A DNA stretch of 64,000 nucleotides from NCBI GenBank assembly GCA_965203635.1, contig OZ241903.1, positions 434,001-498,000 of the forward strand, written 5' to 3'. Under the pieces are notes generated by a model. It did not search any database. It was not told where the DNA came from and was given only the letters and a program-made list of their open reading frames with translations. The DNA comes from Aldehydirespirator sp965203635 (GTDB taxonomy: Bacteria; Actinomycetota; Acidimicrobiia; Acidimicrobiales; Aldehydirespiratoraceae). Numbering within the stretch: position 1 is the stretch's first letter; each line of letters opens with the position of its first letter. Below are positions 1 to 8,220 of the stretch, one piece after another. Both the position numbers and the translations under genes were made by a program.

Positions 1-150
1 GCCAAGCTGTACGGCTACGAGCTCTACGCGATCACCCAACCCTCGCAACGTCCGGCCTTCAAGCTGTTCTTCGACCAGGACAATCCGCTGATGAGCCCCG
101 AGGATGTCCTGGAGATGGACCCTGTGCCCGACGTGATCATCTACCAGTAG
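1..150 (+). CDS. C-terminal fragment of an unidentified protein
   Basis: An open frame runs in from the window edge and stops at TAG, giving the last 49 residues of a protein, ending PDVIIYQ. The fragment is rich in aromatic residues and prolines (for example AITQPSQRP and FFDQDNPLMSP) and has no membrane segment. I do not recognise the family. Because a Liv-type transporter follows 3.5 kb downstream it might be the end of a substrate-binding protein, but nothing in the sequence proves that. The fragment is convergent with the thioesterase gene, with only 17 bases between the stops. Confidence 0.55.
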   Translation, partial: AKLYGYELYAITQPSQRPAFKLFFDQDNPLMSPEDVLEMDPVPDVIIYQ

Positions 151-167
151 CGGCGGGCGCAGCCACC

Positions 168-959
168 TCAGGTCAGCAGCAGTCCGATCTGGCGGGAGGT
201 GGCGACCAGCGCGCCGGTGGAGTCCCATAGCGAGCCCGACTCGATCATCCGGCCGTCGTGAAGGTCGTGGCTCTCCTGGCGGACCTGGAGCCATCCCGGC
301 GCCGGCACCCTGCGGGCGTGGACGGTCAACTCGATGGTCGGCACCCAGCCGATGAAGCCCAGCAGGGGATACAGCGAGGGCGGCAGGGCGTCGGCGAAGA
401 AGGGCAGAGCCATCACCGACGGCGCCGAGCCGTCGTTGAAGCGGATCCAGCCGTCGATGAGCGCCTGATCGCTGCCTCCCGCGGGAGCATGGTCGGGATG
501 CACGTGCACGTCCACCCGGGAGAGGATCGGCAGCTCCACGCCCTGCTCGAGGCTGCCCCGATGGACGCACTGCTGCACCGGCGGGATCGACGGCGGCGCC
601 TCGGATATCTCCGGGCCGCGGCGGTTGCCCGACGGCAGGTCCGAGAAGGCGGCCAGCACCTCGAGCCGCTGCCTGCCCTCCTGCCAGAGTGATCCTCGCA
701 GCGTGCTCACGGCGCGGCCGGCGCGGACGACCGCGGCCCGCACCTCGGCGTCGGTGTCGCCCTTGCTCGGACGGAGAAAGTGTGTGGTCACCGAGATCGG
801 ATCGGCGTGGGGTACCAGCGAGCGCATGGCTCTCAGCACCGATGTGAGCGCGTAGCCGCCGTTGCTGTTGTCCGCGATGTTCCAGCCGGCCGACAAGTGG
901 GTCGCCCACCGGCCCTCGCCCACCGGTTCAACCGCCGTCTCGGTGTCGAACTGACTCAT
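168..959 (-). CDS. thioesterase-fold acyl-CoA thioesterase family protein
   Basis: A 263-residue protein of the double hot-dog acyl-CoA thioesterase type. The N-terminal half carries the pattern WNIADNSNGGYALTSVLRAM followed by SVTTHFLRP and RAGRAVSTLRGSL, typical of this family's first hot-dog fold. The second half has PLLGFIGWVPTIELTVHAR and ends ALVATSRQIGLLL. It probably hydrolyses an acyl-CoA in the cytoplasm; the substrate cannot be read from sequence. The start is set at ATG encoding MSQFDTETAV, where the family similarity begins, although the reading frame stays open far upstream. It diverges from the FAH-family gene across 108 bases. Confidence 0.8.
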   Translation of the reverse strand: MSQFDTETAVEPVGEGRWATHLSAGWNIADNSNGGYALTSVLRAMRSLVPHADPISVTTHFLRPSKGDTDAEVRAAVVRAGRAVSTLRGSLWQEGRQRLEVLAAFSDLPSGNRRGPEISEAPPSIPPVQQCVHRGSLEQGVELPILSRVDVHVHPDHAPAGGSDQALIDGWIRFNDGSAPSVMALPFFADALPPSLYPLLGFIGWVPTIELTVHARRVPAPGWLQVRQESHDLHDGRMIESGSLWDSTGALVATSRQIGLLLT

Positions 960-1067
960 CGGTGCACCGCCAGAGGAGTTCTCCAGCCCTCGCAGCCTCC
1001 AAAGGCGCCCGTGAACACGCTGGTAGTCTGGCGCTTTCGTGCGTCCACACAACTCGGAGAATCCCCC

Positions 1068-1904
1068 ATGCGACTTGTGACCGTCCGGATCGATGGAACC
1101 ACCCGTGCCGGTCGGCTGTCGGGCGATGAGATTGTCCTGCTCGACGCTCCCGACGTGCGGTCGGTGCTCGAAGCGGGGCCGGTGACGGCGGGCGGGCTGC
1201 CTGTGGCCGAGTCGGGAGGCGCGGTGGCCGCAGACGGCACCGACCTGGCTCCCGTGATCCCAGCACCCGACAAGATCATCTGCGTGGGCCTCAACTACCG
1301 GGACCATGCGGCGGAGACCAACAGCCCGCTGCCCACGGCGCCCATCTACTTCGCGAAGTACCGCCGAGCGCTGACGGGCCCCTCCGACCCGATCCGGCTC
1401 CCGCCGCCCGAGGTGTCGACCAACACCGACTGGGAAGTGGAACTGGCCGTGGTCGTCGGCCGCGAGGTGCGCAACGCCGGACCGGACGAGGCGCTCGGGG
1501 CCATCGCCGGCTTCACAGTGCTCAACGACGTGTCCGTCCGCGACTGGCAGACCCGCACGACGCAGTTCCTGGCCGGCAAGACCTTCGAGGGATCCACGCC
1601 GGTCGGCCCTGCGCTGGTCACCGTCGATGAGATCGGCGACGGCCGTGGCCTGGACGTGAGCTGCACCGTCGACGGAGTCACCAAGCAGTCGTCCAACACC
1701 GACCAACTCGTCTTCGGTCCCGCGGAGATCGTGGCCGACCTGAGCACGATCATGACCCTCGACCCGGGCGACATCATCGCCACCGGCACGCCCGGTGGCG
1801 TCGGCATGGCCCGCAATCCCCAGGAGTGGCTCACTCCCGGCGCAGTGGTGCGCACCGCCATCGAGGGCATCGGGGAGCTGGTCAACACCTGCGTAGTCGG
1901 CTGA
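1068..1904 (+). CDS. fumarylacetoacetate hydrolase (FAH) family protein
   Basis: A 278-residue FAH-fold enzyme. The catalytic C-terminal domain begins at IICVGLNYRDHAAE and contains the metal-binding pattern DWEVELAVVVGREV and the closing motif GDIIATGTPGGVG, all hallmarks of the family. Such proteins act as acylpyruvate hydrolases, 2-keto-4-pentenoate-type hydratases/isomerases or oxaloacetate decarboxylases. The ATG start gives MRLVTVRIDG, the usual N-terminal domain of this subgroup. It is followed after 42 bases by a ThDP enzyme and then a Liv-type transporter, suggesting use of an imported carboxylate or amino acid, but the substrate is not inferable. A second FAH gene lies at 24.1 kb. 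Confidence 0.85.
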   Translation: MRLVTVRIDGTTRAGRLSGDEIVLLDAPDVRSVLEAGPVTAGGLPVAESGGAVAADGTDLAPVIPAPDKIICVGLNYRDHAAETNSPLPTAPIYFAKYRRALTGPSDPIRLPPPEVSTNTDWEVELAVVVGREVRNAGPDEALGAIAGFTVLNDVSVRDWQTRTTQFLAGKTFEGSTPVGPALVTVDEIGDGRGLDVSCTVDGVTKQSSNTDQLVFGPAEIVADLSTIMTLDPGDIIATGTPGGVGMARNPQEWLTPGAVVRTAIEGIGELVNTCVVG

Positions 1905-1946
1905 GAGGCCGAGCGGGTATGCGGGCGAGTCCGGCCGGCGACAGTC

Positions 1947-3587
1947 ATGACGATTGGGGGCACCCCGCAGCAGCTGTCTGAGACTCCCACGGTCGCTTCC
2001 ATTGCGGTCGCCGGACTCAGATCTCTGGGCGTGGACACCCTGTTCTGCCTGCCCGGCGTGCAGAACGACGACTTCTTCGACGCCCTCGTCGACGCCCGCG
2101 ACATCCGGCCCGTGGTCACCCGCCACGAGCAGGGCGCGGCCTACATGGCCCTGGGCGCGGCCCAGGTCACGGCCCGGCCGGCCGCGCTGTGCGTCGTGCC
2201 CGGCCCGGGCATGCTCAACGCCGCGGCCGGCCTCACCAGCGCCTATTGGGGCAACGCCAGGGTGCTGGCCCTGATCGGGGCGGTTCCCTCGGGATTGCGG
2301 GGCCGCAGCACCGGCATCCTGCACGACCTGCCCGATCCGGCCGCGGTGCTGCGCCAGCTGACCAAACACACCGGCTATGTCGGGCGCGGCATCGACGCGG
2401 TCAGCGTGTGGCAGCAGGCCATCGACGCACTCGCCTCCGGCGTTCCCCGCCCGGTGGCGGTGGAGGTGCCCGTAGACGTGTGGAGCCAGCCCGCCGACGG
2501 CGTGCTCGACGCACCCCGAGCGACCAGGCCCGCCATCGACCCCGACCAGATCACCGACGCCGCCCGGGTCCTGGGGCGGGCCCGACGGCCGCTGATCATG
2601 GTGGGCGGCGGCGCCCAGGACGCCTCTGAGCCCGTCAGGAGACTGGCCGAGATGCTGGAGGCGCCGGTTTTCGCCCGGCACATGGGCCTGGGGGTGCTGG
2701 ACACGCGCCACCACCTGCACGCCTACCTGACCGTCGGCCGCGATCTGTGGCCTACCTCCGATGTCGTGCTGGGAATCGGCACGCGGATGGAGTTCCCGAA
2801 CGTGGAGTGGGGAGTGGACCCGGCCCAGACGGTCGTTCAGGTGAACATCGACGCCGACGAGCTGGACCGGCACGGCACCGGCACCGTGGGTGTCCACGGC
2901 GACGCGGCAGAGGCGTGCCGGCTGCTCATCGAGGCACTCGGCCGCTACAACCGCCGCCGGGACGATCGCACCGACGAGATCGCCGGACTGCGGGCCCGGC
3001 ATTTCGAGCGGATCGCCTACCTTGAGCCTCAACTCAGCTACCTGCGCGCCATCCGGTCGGTGATGCCCGACGACGGGATCGTCGTCGAGGACGTCACCCA
3101 GGTCGCTTTCGTGGCCCACATCGGCTACGAGCACCGCCGGCCCCGGACATATCTGGCCACCGGCGGGGCGGGGACCCTCGGCGCAGGCGTCGCCCACGGC
3201 ATCGGCGTGGCCGCCGCCGCGCCGGATCGGGCCCAGATCACCATCGTCGGCGACGGTGGGATGCTGTTCACTGCCACGGAGCTGGCGACCGCGGTACAGC
3301 ACGGCATCAACACGACCGTGCTGCTCTTCGACAACGCCGGCTACGCCAACGTGCAACGCCTGCAGCGGCAGCGCTTCGGCCCGGACCGGACCATCGCCTC
3401 GGCCCTACGCAACCCCGACTGGGTCATGTTCGGGGAGAGCTTCGGTGTGCGCACCGAGCGAGCCGGCAGTCCCGAGGACCTGCCGCCTGTGCTCGAGAGG
3501 TCGCTGGCCCATCCCGGACCGTCGATGGTGGTGGTGGGCATCACCGACGAACCCGATCCCTGGCCGCTCATGCGCATCCGGCGCTGA
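1947..3587 (+). CDS. thiamine diphosphate-dependent enzyme (acetolactate synthase-like)
   Basis: A 546-residue member of the acetolactate synthase/benzoylformate decarboxylase superfamily with the usual three-domain order: N-terminal PYR domain with the catalytic glutamate in VTRHEQGAAYMA, a central Rossmann-like domain with RRPLIMVGGGAQ, and a C-terminal PP domain with the ThDP/Mg motif GDGGMLF followed by LLFDNAGYANV. It may act on a 2-oxo acid as decarboxylase, lyase or carboligase. The absence of an adjacent regulatory small subunit argues against the anabolic acetolactate synthase. It sits between an FAH-family enzyme and livH-type genes on the same strand. Confidence 0.85.
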   Translation: MTIGGTPQQLSETPTVASIAVAGLRSLGVDTLFCLPGVQNDDFFDALVDARDIRPVVTRHEQGAAYMALGAAQVTARPAALCVVPGPGMLNAAAGLTSAYWGNARVLALIGAVPSGLRGRSTGILHDLPDPAAVLRQLTKHTGYVGRGIDAVSVWQQAIDALASGVPRPVAVEVPVDVWSQPADGVLDAPRATRPAIDPDQITDAARVLGRARRPLIMVGGGAQDASEPVRRLAEMLEAPVFARHMGLGVLDTRHHLHAYLTVGRDLWPTSDVVLGIGTRMEFPNVEWGVDPAQTVVQVNIDADELDRHGTGTVGVHGDAAEACRLLIEALGRYNRRRDDRTDEIAGLRARHFERIAYLEPQLSYLRAIRSVMPDDGIVVEDVTQVAFVAHIGYEHRRPRTYLATGGAGTLGAGVAHGIGVAAAAPDRAQITIVGDGGMLFTATELATAVQHGINTTVLLFDNAGYANVQRLQRQRFGPDRTIASALRNPDWVMFGESFGVRTERAGSPEDLPPVLERSLAHPGPSMVVVGITDEPDPWPLMRIRR

Positions 3588-3603
3588 TACTAGGATCGCT
3601 GCG

Positions 3604-4725
3604 ATGATCCGAACCAGTGGGCCTCGCCGCGGGGCGCGGCGGACCGGAGTCGACTGGTTCCTGACGTTCATGCGGGTGGCGATCCTCACGCTGGTCGCCG
3701 TCGGGATACTGGCGTTCATCTGGCAGGAGATCGACACCGACAATCCTTTCGCCCGCTGGGCCAATCCCGACGCCACCGGCCTCACCGGCGCCCAGTTCCG
3801 GGGACTGGTCATCTCCGGCGTGGCCCAGGGCTGCATGTACGGGCTGATCGCGCTGGGCTACTCGATGGTCTACGGCGTGCTGGGGTTCATCAACTTCGCC
3901 CACGGCGAGGTGTTCATGGTGGGAGCCATGACCGGGATGATCACCTCCAACAAGCTCGCCGACGCGGGGCTGTGGGAGAGCAACTTCATCGGGTCGCTGG
4001 TGTTCATCGTGATCGTCTCGATGATCGTGTGCACGCTGGTGGCGGTCATCATGGAGCGGGTCGCCTACCGGCCGCTGCGGGGGTCGCCGCGGCTGATCCC
4101 CCTGATCACATCGATAGGGGTGTCGTTCTTCATCCAGAACGCGTCGATCGTGCTGCTGGGCCCGGCCGCCAAGGCCTACCCCGACGTGCCCGACTGGGTG
4201 AAGGACAAGCACACCTTCCTGCAGATCGAAGGGTCGCGAATCCTCGTGGTGGTCGTGGCCGCGGTGTCGATGGGGGTGCTGTGGTACCTGGTGGAGCACA
4301 CCAAGGGCGGCAAGGCCATGCGGGCGGTGGCCGAGGACGCCGAGATCGCCGCGCTCATGGGCATCAACGTGAACCGCACCATCGTGAAGGTGTTCGCAGT
4401 GGGCGGGGCCATGGCCGGGCTGGCCGGGATCCTGTGGGGGATCCTGTTCCGCAGCGTGATTCACACCACCGGCTTCCTGCCCGGCATCAAGGCGTTCAGC
4501 GCGGCGGTGGTGGGGGGCATCGGCCATCTCGGCGGGGCCATGGCCGGAGGGCTGTCGATCGGCGTGGCCGAGTCGGTGGGCCCGCTGCTGATCCTGGAGC
4601 CGCTGGGGGTCAGCGGCGTGTCGCAATTGCGCGACGCGGTGGCCTTCGCGGTGCTGATCGGCGTGCTGCTGCTGCGTCCCGCCGGGATCTTCGGCGAGCG
4701 TCTGCCGGCCGAGGACCGGACATGA
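3604..4725 (+). CDS. livH: branched-chain amino acid-type ABC transporter permease (LivH family)
   Basis: A 373-residue inner-membrane permease. The family signature LGYSMVYGVLGFINFAHGEV follows an N-terminal extension of about 70 residues that contains one extra membrane segment (FMRVAILTLVAVGILAFIW), and further family patterns include GKAMRAVAEDAEIAALMGI and FSAAVVGGIGHLGGAMAGG. It is longer than the usual 290-310 residues. It pairs with the LivM-type permease downstream and overlaps it by ATGA, implying translational coupling. It is the first gene of a four-gene importer lacking a nearby binding-protein gene in the complete part of the window. Substrate may be branched-chain amino acids, amides or dicarboxylates. 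Confidence 0.88.
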   Translation: MIRTSGPRRGARRTGVDWFLTFMRVAILTLVAVGILAFIWQEIDTDNPFARWANPDATGLTGAQFRGLVISGVAQGCMYGLIALGYSMVYGVLGFINFAHGEVFMVGAMTGMITSNKLADAGLWESNFIGSLVFIVIVSMIVCTLVAVIMERVAYRPLRGSPRLIPLITSIGVSFFIQNASIVLLGPAAKAYPDVPDWVKDKHTFLQIEGSRILVVVVAAVSMGVLWYLVEHTKGGKAMRAVAEDAEIAALMGINVNRTIVKVFAVGGAMAGLAGILWGILFRSVIHTTGFLPGIKAFSAAVVGGIGHLGGAMAGGLSIGVAESVGPLLILEPLGVSGVSQLRDAVAFAVLIGVLLLRPAGIFGERLPAEDRT

Positions 4726-6569
4726 CCGCCACCCTTCCGCCGGAGACGGGAGCGGTGGGCGGTCCGACCGGGATGCCGCTGGTGCCGTCGCGGCCCGTGC
4801 TGGCCCAGGATTGGCGGCGGCTGGTGCGAATGGGCGCCGTCGGAGCGGTCGCGCAGATCTTCATCGCCCTGTCGAACATGCCGGTGCGCCTCGACGAGCG
4901 GGTGGTGGTGAAGCCCGTGCTGAGCCTGGGCTACCTGACCCTGCTGATAGTGCCGTTCGCGGCGGGCTACCGGGTAGGCCACCAGATCAAGCGGGAGGGC
5001 ATGCCGGTTTACGCAGCCGGCGCGCATGAGGTTGCGGGCGGCGCGGCGTGCGGAGCTCTCGCCGGTGGCGGGCTGTCGCTGCTGGCAGTGCTTCTGGCCA
5101 ACTTCGACCTGCGCGAGCCGCTGGTCAACTGGAGCCCGATGCTGGCCGAGCTGCTCGCCTTCGGCAACGCCACATGGTTCGCGGTAGTCGTCTGGCTGCT
5201 GATCGGCGCGGCGATCGGGGCGGCGGGCGGGATCCTTCGAACGCTCGGTCCGCGAACCAGCCGGGCAGTGGTGACCATGGCCCTCGCGGTGGCGGGCGCG
5301 GCGGTGCTGGAGCCGCTGGTCGTGGATCTGGCCGAGGGCATGAGGCTCGAGGCACTCACCGACCGGCTCTATGCCCGCCGGGGAGGGGTCAACTGGACGA
5401 GTGCGCTGGGCCTCGCGGCCGCGTCCGGAGTCCTCGCGGTGCTCGCCCGGGGACGGATCCGCCAGGCCCGGGACCATATCGCCTCGCTCGAGGGGGCCAG
5501 GCGCAACCGGGCCAACTTCGGGCTGATCCTGCTGACCGGCGCGGCGCTGATCATCCTGCCCTTGTTCGCAGGCAAGCTCACCAACGAGCTGCTGGCCAAC
5601 GTCGGGTTGTTCGTGCTGCTCGCGTTGGGCCTCAACGTCGTGGTAGGGCTGGCCGGCATCCTGGATCTGGGCTATGTGGCCTTCTTCGCGGTGGGGAGCT
5701 ATTCGGCTGCGGTTCTCACGGCTGCTACGTCCCCCAGGATCAACCCGGAGATGCCGTGGCTGGTTGCTCTCATCGTGGTGGTGATCATCACCGGCCTGGT
5801 CGGCCTGTTCATCGGCGCGCCGGTCATCCGGATGCGGGGCGACTACCTGGCTATCGTCACGCTGGGTTTCGGCGAGATCATCCGGCTGATCTTCCTGTCG
5901 GACTGGCTGTCGGGATGGTTCGGGGGCTCCCAGGGCATCACCAAGATCCCCGGCGCGGGGATCTTCGGGTTGACCAGCGTGGCCGGCACCGACCCGCGCC
6001 GCGTCTTCTACCTGGTGCTGGCCTTCTGCGCCATCGCCATCTACGTCTCGTGGCGGCTGGAGCGGTCGCGGCTCGGGCGGGCCTGGATGGCCGTACGCGA
6101 GGACGAGACGGTGGCCGAGGCGATGGGCATCAACACCGTCAACGTCAAGCTGCTGGCCTTCGTCGTGGGCGCCATCCTGGGATCCTTCAGCGGCGCGATC
6201 TTCTCGGCCAAGGTCGGCTCGGTGTTCCCCAACAGCTTCCTGATCCTGGTGTCGATCGTGATCCTGGTGGTGGTGATCTTCGGGGGAATGGGCAGCATCG
6301 TGGGCGTCATCGCCGGCTCCGCGGTGCTGATCGGTGTACTGGGCGGCCCCAAGCAGCCCGGCCTGCTGGCCGAGTTCTCGGAGTTCAAGCTGCTGATCTA
6401 CGGGGCCCTGCTGATCTGGATGATGCTGGCCCGCCCGGAGGGTCTGATCCCCAGTGTGCGCCGGTCGCGCGAGCTCCACCAGGAGGAGATGGCCCAGGAC
6501 GCCTGGCTCAGGGGCCAGGTCGAGGATGACGACGGCAACGGCGGCGGGCGAGCCGCACCGGCGACATGA
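4722..6569 (+). CDS. livM: branched-chain amino acid-type ABC transporter permease (LivM family) with long N-terminal membrane extension
   Basis: A 615-residue permease whose C-terminal portion (from about residue 265) is a normal LivM domain: LALGLNVVVGLAGILDLGYV, MRGDYLAIVTLGFGEIIR, GRAWMAVREDETVAEAMGIN and VIFGGMGSIVGVIAG. The first 265 or so residues form an extra hydrophobic module with several predicted membrane helices (for example LGYLTLLIVPFAAGYRVG and ATWFAVVVWLLIGAAIGAAG), which I do not recognise. Typical LivM proteins are 300-420 residues. The tail after the last helix is acidic (QVEDDDGNGGG). It overlaps the genes on both sides by ATGA, so the four transporter genes form one operon. 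Confidence 0.88.
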   Translation: MTATLPPETGAVGGPTGMPLVPSRPVLAQDWRRLVRMGAVGAVAQIFIALSNMPVRLDERVVVKPVLSLGYLTLLIVPFAAGYRVGHQIKREGMPVYAAGAHEVAGGAACGALAGGGLSLLAVLLANFDLREPLVNWSPMLAELLAFGNATWFAVVVWLLIGAAIGAAGGILRTLGPRTSRAVVTMALAVAGAAVLEPLVVDLAEGMRLEALTDRLYARRGGVNWTSALGLAAASGVLAVLARGRIRQARDHIASLEGARRNRANFGLILLTGAALIILPLFAGKLTNELLANVGLFVLLALGLNVVVGLAGILDLGYVAFFAVGSYSAAVLTAATSPRINPEMPWLVALIVVVIITGLVGLFIGAPVIRMRGDYLAIVTLGFGEIIRLIFLSDWLSGWFGGSQGITKIPGAGIFGLTSVAGTDPRRVFYLVLAFCAIAIYVSWRLERSRLGRAWMAVREDETVAEAMGINTVNVKLLAFVVGAILGSFSGAIFSAKVGSVFPNSFLILVSIVILVVVIFGGMGSIVGVIAGSAVLIGVLGGPKQPGLLAEFSEFKLLIYGALLIWMMLARPEGLIPSVRRSRELHQEEMAQDAWLRGQVEDDDGNGGGRAAPAT

Positions 6570-7447
6570 CCGCCGCCGACGGAACCGGGCGCGCCCCCGG
6601 CGCGGACGCCGCCAACGGAACCGGGCACGCCCCCGGCGCGAACGCCGCCAACGGGACCGGGCGCGCTCCGCTGCTCGAGACCCGCGGCCTGAGCGTGGAC
6701 TTCGGCGGCCTGCACGCTCTCGACGGACTCGACTTCGAGGTCCACTCCGGCGAGATCGTCTCGGTGATCGGGCCGAACGGCGCGGGCAAGACCACCCTGT
6801 TCAACGCCATCACCGCCACCGTCGAGCGGTCTGCGGGCGACATCCTCTTCGAGGGCACGTCGCTGCTGGGCCTCGACCCCAACCGGGTCACGGCTCGCGG
6901 CATCGCCCGCACCTTCCAGAACGTGCGGCTGTTCGCCAATATGACCGTGCTGGAGAACGTCATGGTCTCGCAGCACTGCCGCACCCGCCAGCACGCCTTC
7001 GGCGCCCTGTTCTACACCCCCTCCTTCAGGCGCGAGGAGGCCGAGATCCGCCAGCGGGCCGAGAAGGTCCTCAGCTTCTTCGGCTCACGGCTGGTCGGCT
7101 ACCGCTTCGATCAGCCCGCCTTCACCCTGTCCTACGCCAACCGGCGCCGGCTGGAGATCGCCCGAGCCATGGCCACCCAACCGAAGCTGATCCTGCTCGA
7201 CGAGCCGGTGGCGGGCATGAACCCGGTCGAGTCGGCCGAACTCACCGGGATGATCGGCCGGCTGCGCGACGAGTGGGGCTTCGCCATCGTGGTCATCGAG
7301 CACCACATGGACGTGGTGCGGGAGGTATCGGACCGGGTGGTGGTGCTCGACCACGGCACCAAGATCGCCGAGGGCGACTACGCCGATGTCTCCAACGATC
7401 CCCGGGTGATCGAGGCCTACCTGGGCCAGGGAACCGAGGAGTCATGA
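6566..7447 (+). CDS. livG: branched-chain amino acid-type ABC transporter ATP-binding protein (LivG family)
   Basis: A 293-residue ATPase of the LivG subfamily. Walker A is GPNGAGKTT, the Q-loop lies in RTFQNVRLFANMT, the signature is the family-typical LSYANRRRLEIARA, Walker B is LILLDEPVAGMNP, and the switch histidine is in VIEHHMDVV. It energises import through the two upstream permeases. The first 35 residues are unusual: a Gly/Ala/Asn-rich 12-residue motif repeats nearly three times before the ATPase domain begins at LLETRGLSVDF. The start overlaps the livM stop as ATGA; no internal ATG sits closer to the domain. Confidence 0.9.
   Translation: MTAADGTGRAPGADAANGTGHAPGANAANGTGRAPLLETRGLSVDFGGLHALDGLDFEVHSGEIVSVIGPNGAGKTTLFNAITATVERSAGDILFEGTSLLGLDPNRVTARGIARTFQNVRLFANMTVLENVMVSQHCRTRQHAFGALFYTPSFRREEAEIRQRAEKVLSFFGSRLVGYRFDQPAFTLSYANRRRLEIARAMATQPKLILLDEPVAGMNPVESAELTGMIGRLRDEWGFAIVVIEHHMDVVREVSDRVVVLDHGTKIAEGDYADVSNDPRVIEAYLGQGTEES
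6572..6670 (+). repeat. 36-bp tandem repeat in the 5' end of livG
   Basis: Two full copies and three quarters of a third copy of a 36-base unit occupy codons 3-35 of the LivG gene. Each unit encodes a 12-residue motif of the form AA(D/N)GTG(R/H)APGA(D/N). The units differ at only a few bases, indicating recent in-frame expansion. The repeat makes a flexible hydrophilic leader absent from ordinary LivG proteins. Confidence 0.85.
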
Positions 7448-8193
7448 GCGACGACCAGGACGGGGCGGCGGTGACGCCCCTGCTGGAGATGCGCTCGGTG
7501 AACGCCCACTACGGGGCGGTCCACGCCCTGCGGGACGTGGACCTGTCGATCTACGGGGGCGAGCTGGTGTGCCTGCTGGGGGGCAACGCCAGCGGCAAGT
7601 CCACCACCCTCAAGACGCTGCTCGGCATGCTCAAGCCGACCTCGGGGGAGGTCGTCCTCGACGGTGAGGTCGTCAACGACAAGCCCACCAGCTACCGGGT
7701 GGCCCGCGGCGTGACCATGGTCCCGGAGAACCGCCGCCTGTTCAAGCGCCTGAGCGTGCGCGAGAACCTCGACCTGGGCGCCTACCTGCGGTCCGACACC
7801 GACGGCATAGCCGCCGACCTCGAACGAGTCTTCGAGCTGTTCCCCAGAGTCAAGGAACGCCTTAGCCAGAAGGCGGGCACGCTGTCGGGAGGCGAGCAGC
7901 AGATGGTGGCCATGGGCCGGGCGTTGATGGCCAAGCCCCGGGTGCTGCTGATGGACGAGCCGTCGATGGGTCTGGCCCCCGCGCTGGTGCAACAGAATTT
8001 CGAGCTGATCCAGCAGATCCACGAAGCCGGGCTGACGGTGTTCATGGTGGAGCAGAACGCCAACATGGCCCTGTCCATCGCCGATAGGGGCTGGGTGCTG
8101 CAGACCGGCCGGGTGGTGCTCGACGACACCGCCGAGAACCTGCTGGCCCACCCCGACCTGCGGGCCTCCTACCTGGGCCAGGCCGACACGTGA
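7444..8193 (+). CDS. livF: branched-chain amino acid-type ABC transporter ATP-binding protein (LivF family)
   Basis: A 249-residue ATPase of the LivF subfamily, the second nucleotide-binding subunit of the importer. Walker A is GGNASGKSTT, an asparagine-alanine variant of the common GxNGAGK, followed by VPENRRLFKRLSVRENL, the signature LSGGEQQMVAMGRAL, Walker B VLLMDEPSMGLAP and the closing VEQNANMAL. The gene overlaps livG by ATGA and ends 27 bases before the glutaminyl-tRNA synthetase start. Two different ATPases plus two permeases define a complete membrane unit; a binding protein would be encoded elsewhere or upstream of the window. Confidence 0.92.
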   Translation: MSDDQDGAAVTPLLEMRSVNAHYGAVHALRDVDLSIYGGELVCLLGGNASGKSTTLKTLLGMLKPTSGEVVLDGEVVNDKPTSYRVARGVTMVPENRRLFKRLSVRENLDLGAYLRSDTDGIAADLERVFELFPRVKERLSQKAGTLSGGEQQMVAMGRALMAKPRVLLMDEPSMGLAPALVQQNFELIQQIHEAGLTVFMVEQNANMALSIADRGWVLQTGRVVLDDTAENLLAHPDLRASYLGQADT

Positions 8194-8220
8194 CGCTCCC
8201 CGAGACGGCGCGCTCGGGCG

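Noticed and set aside
960..3356. Long minus-strand open frame continuing upstream of the thioesterase
   Set aside because: It is antisense to the FAH-family and ThDP-enzyme genes, and its composition is that of shadow frames in GC-rich DNA; only the 168-959 part shows family similarity.
4461..6479. 672-codon minus-strand frame opposite the livM gene
   Set aside because: Low-complexity His/Gln/Arg-rich antisense of a clear permease gene; no domain.
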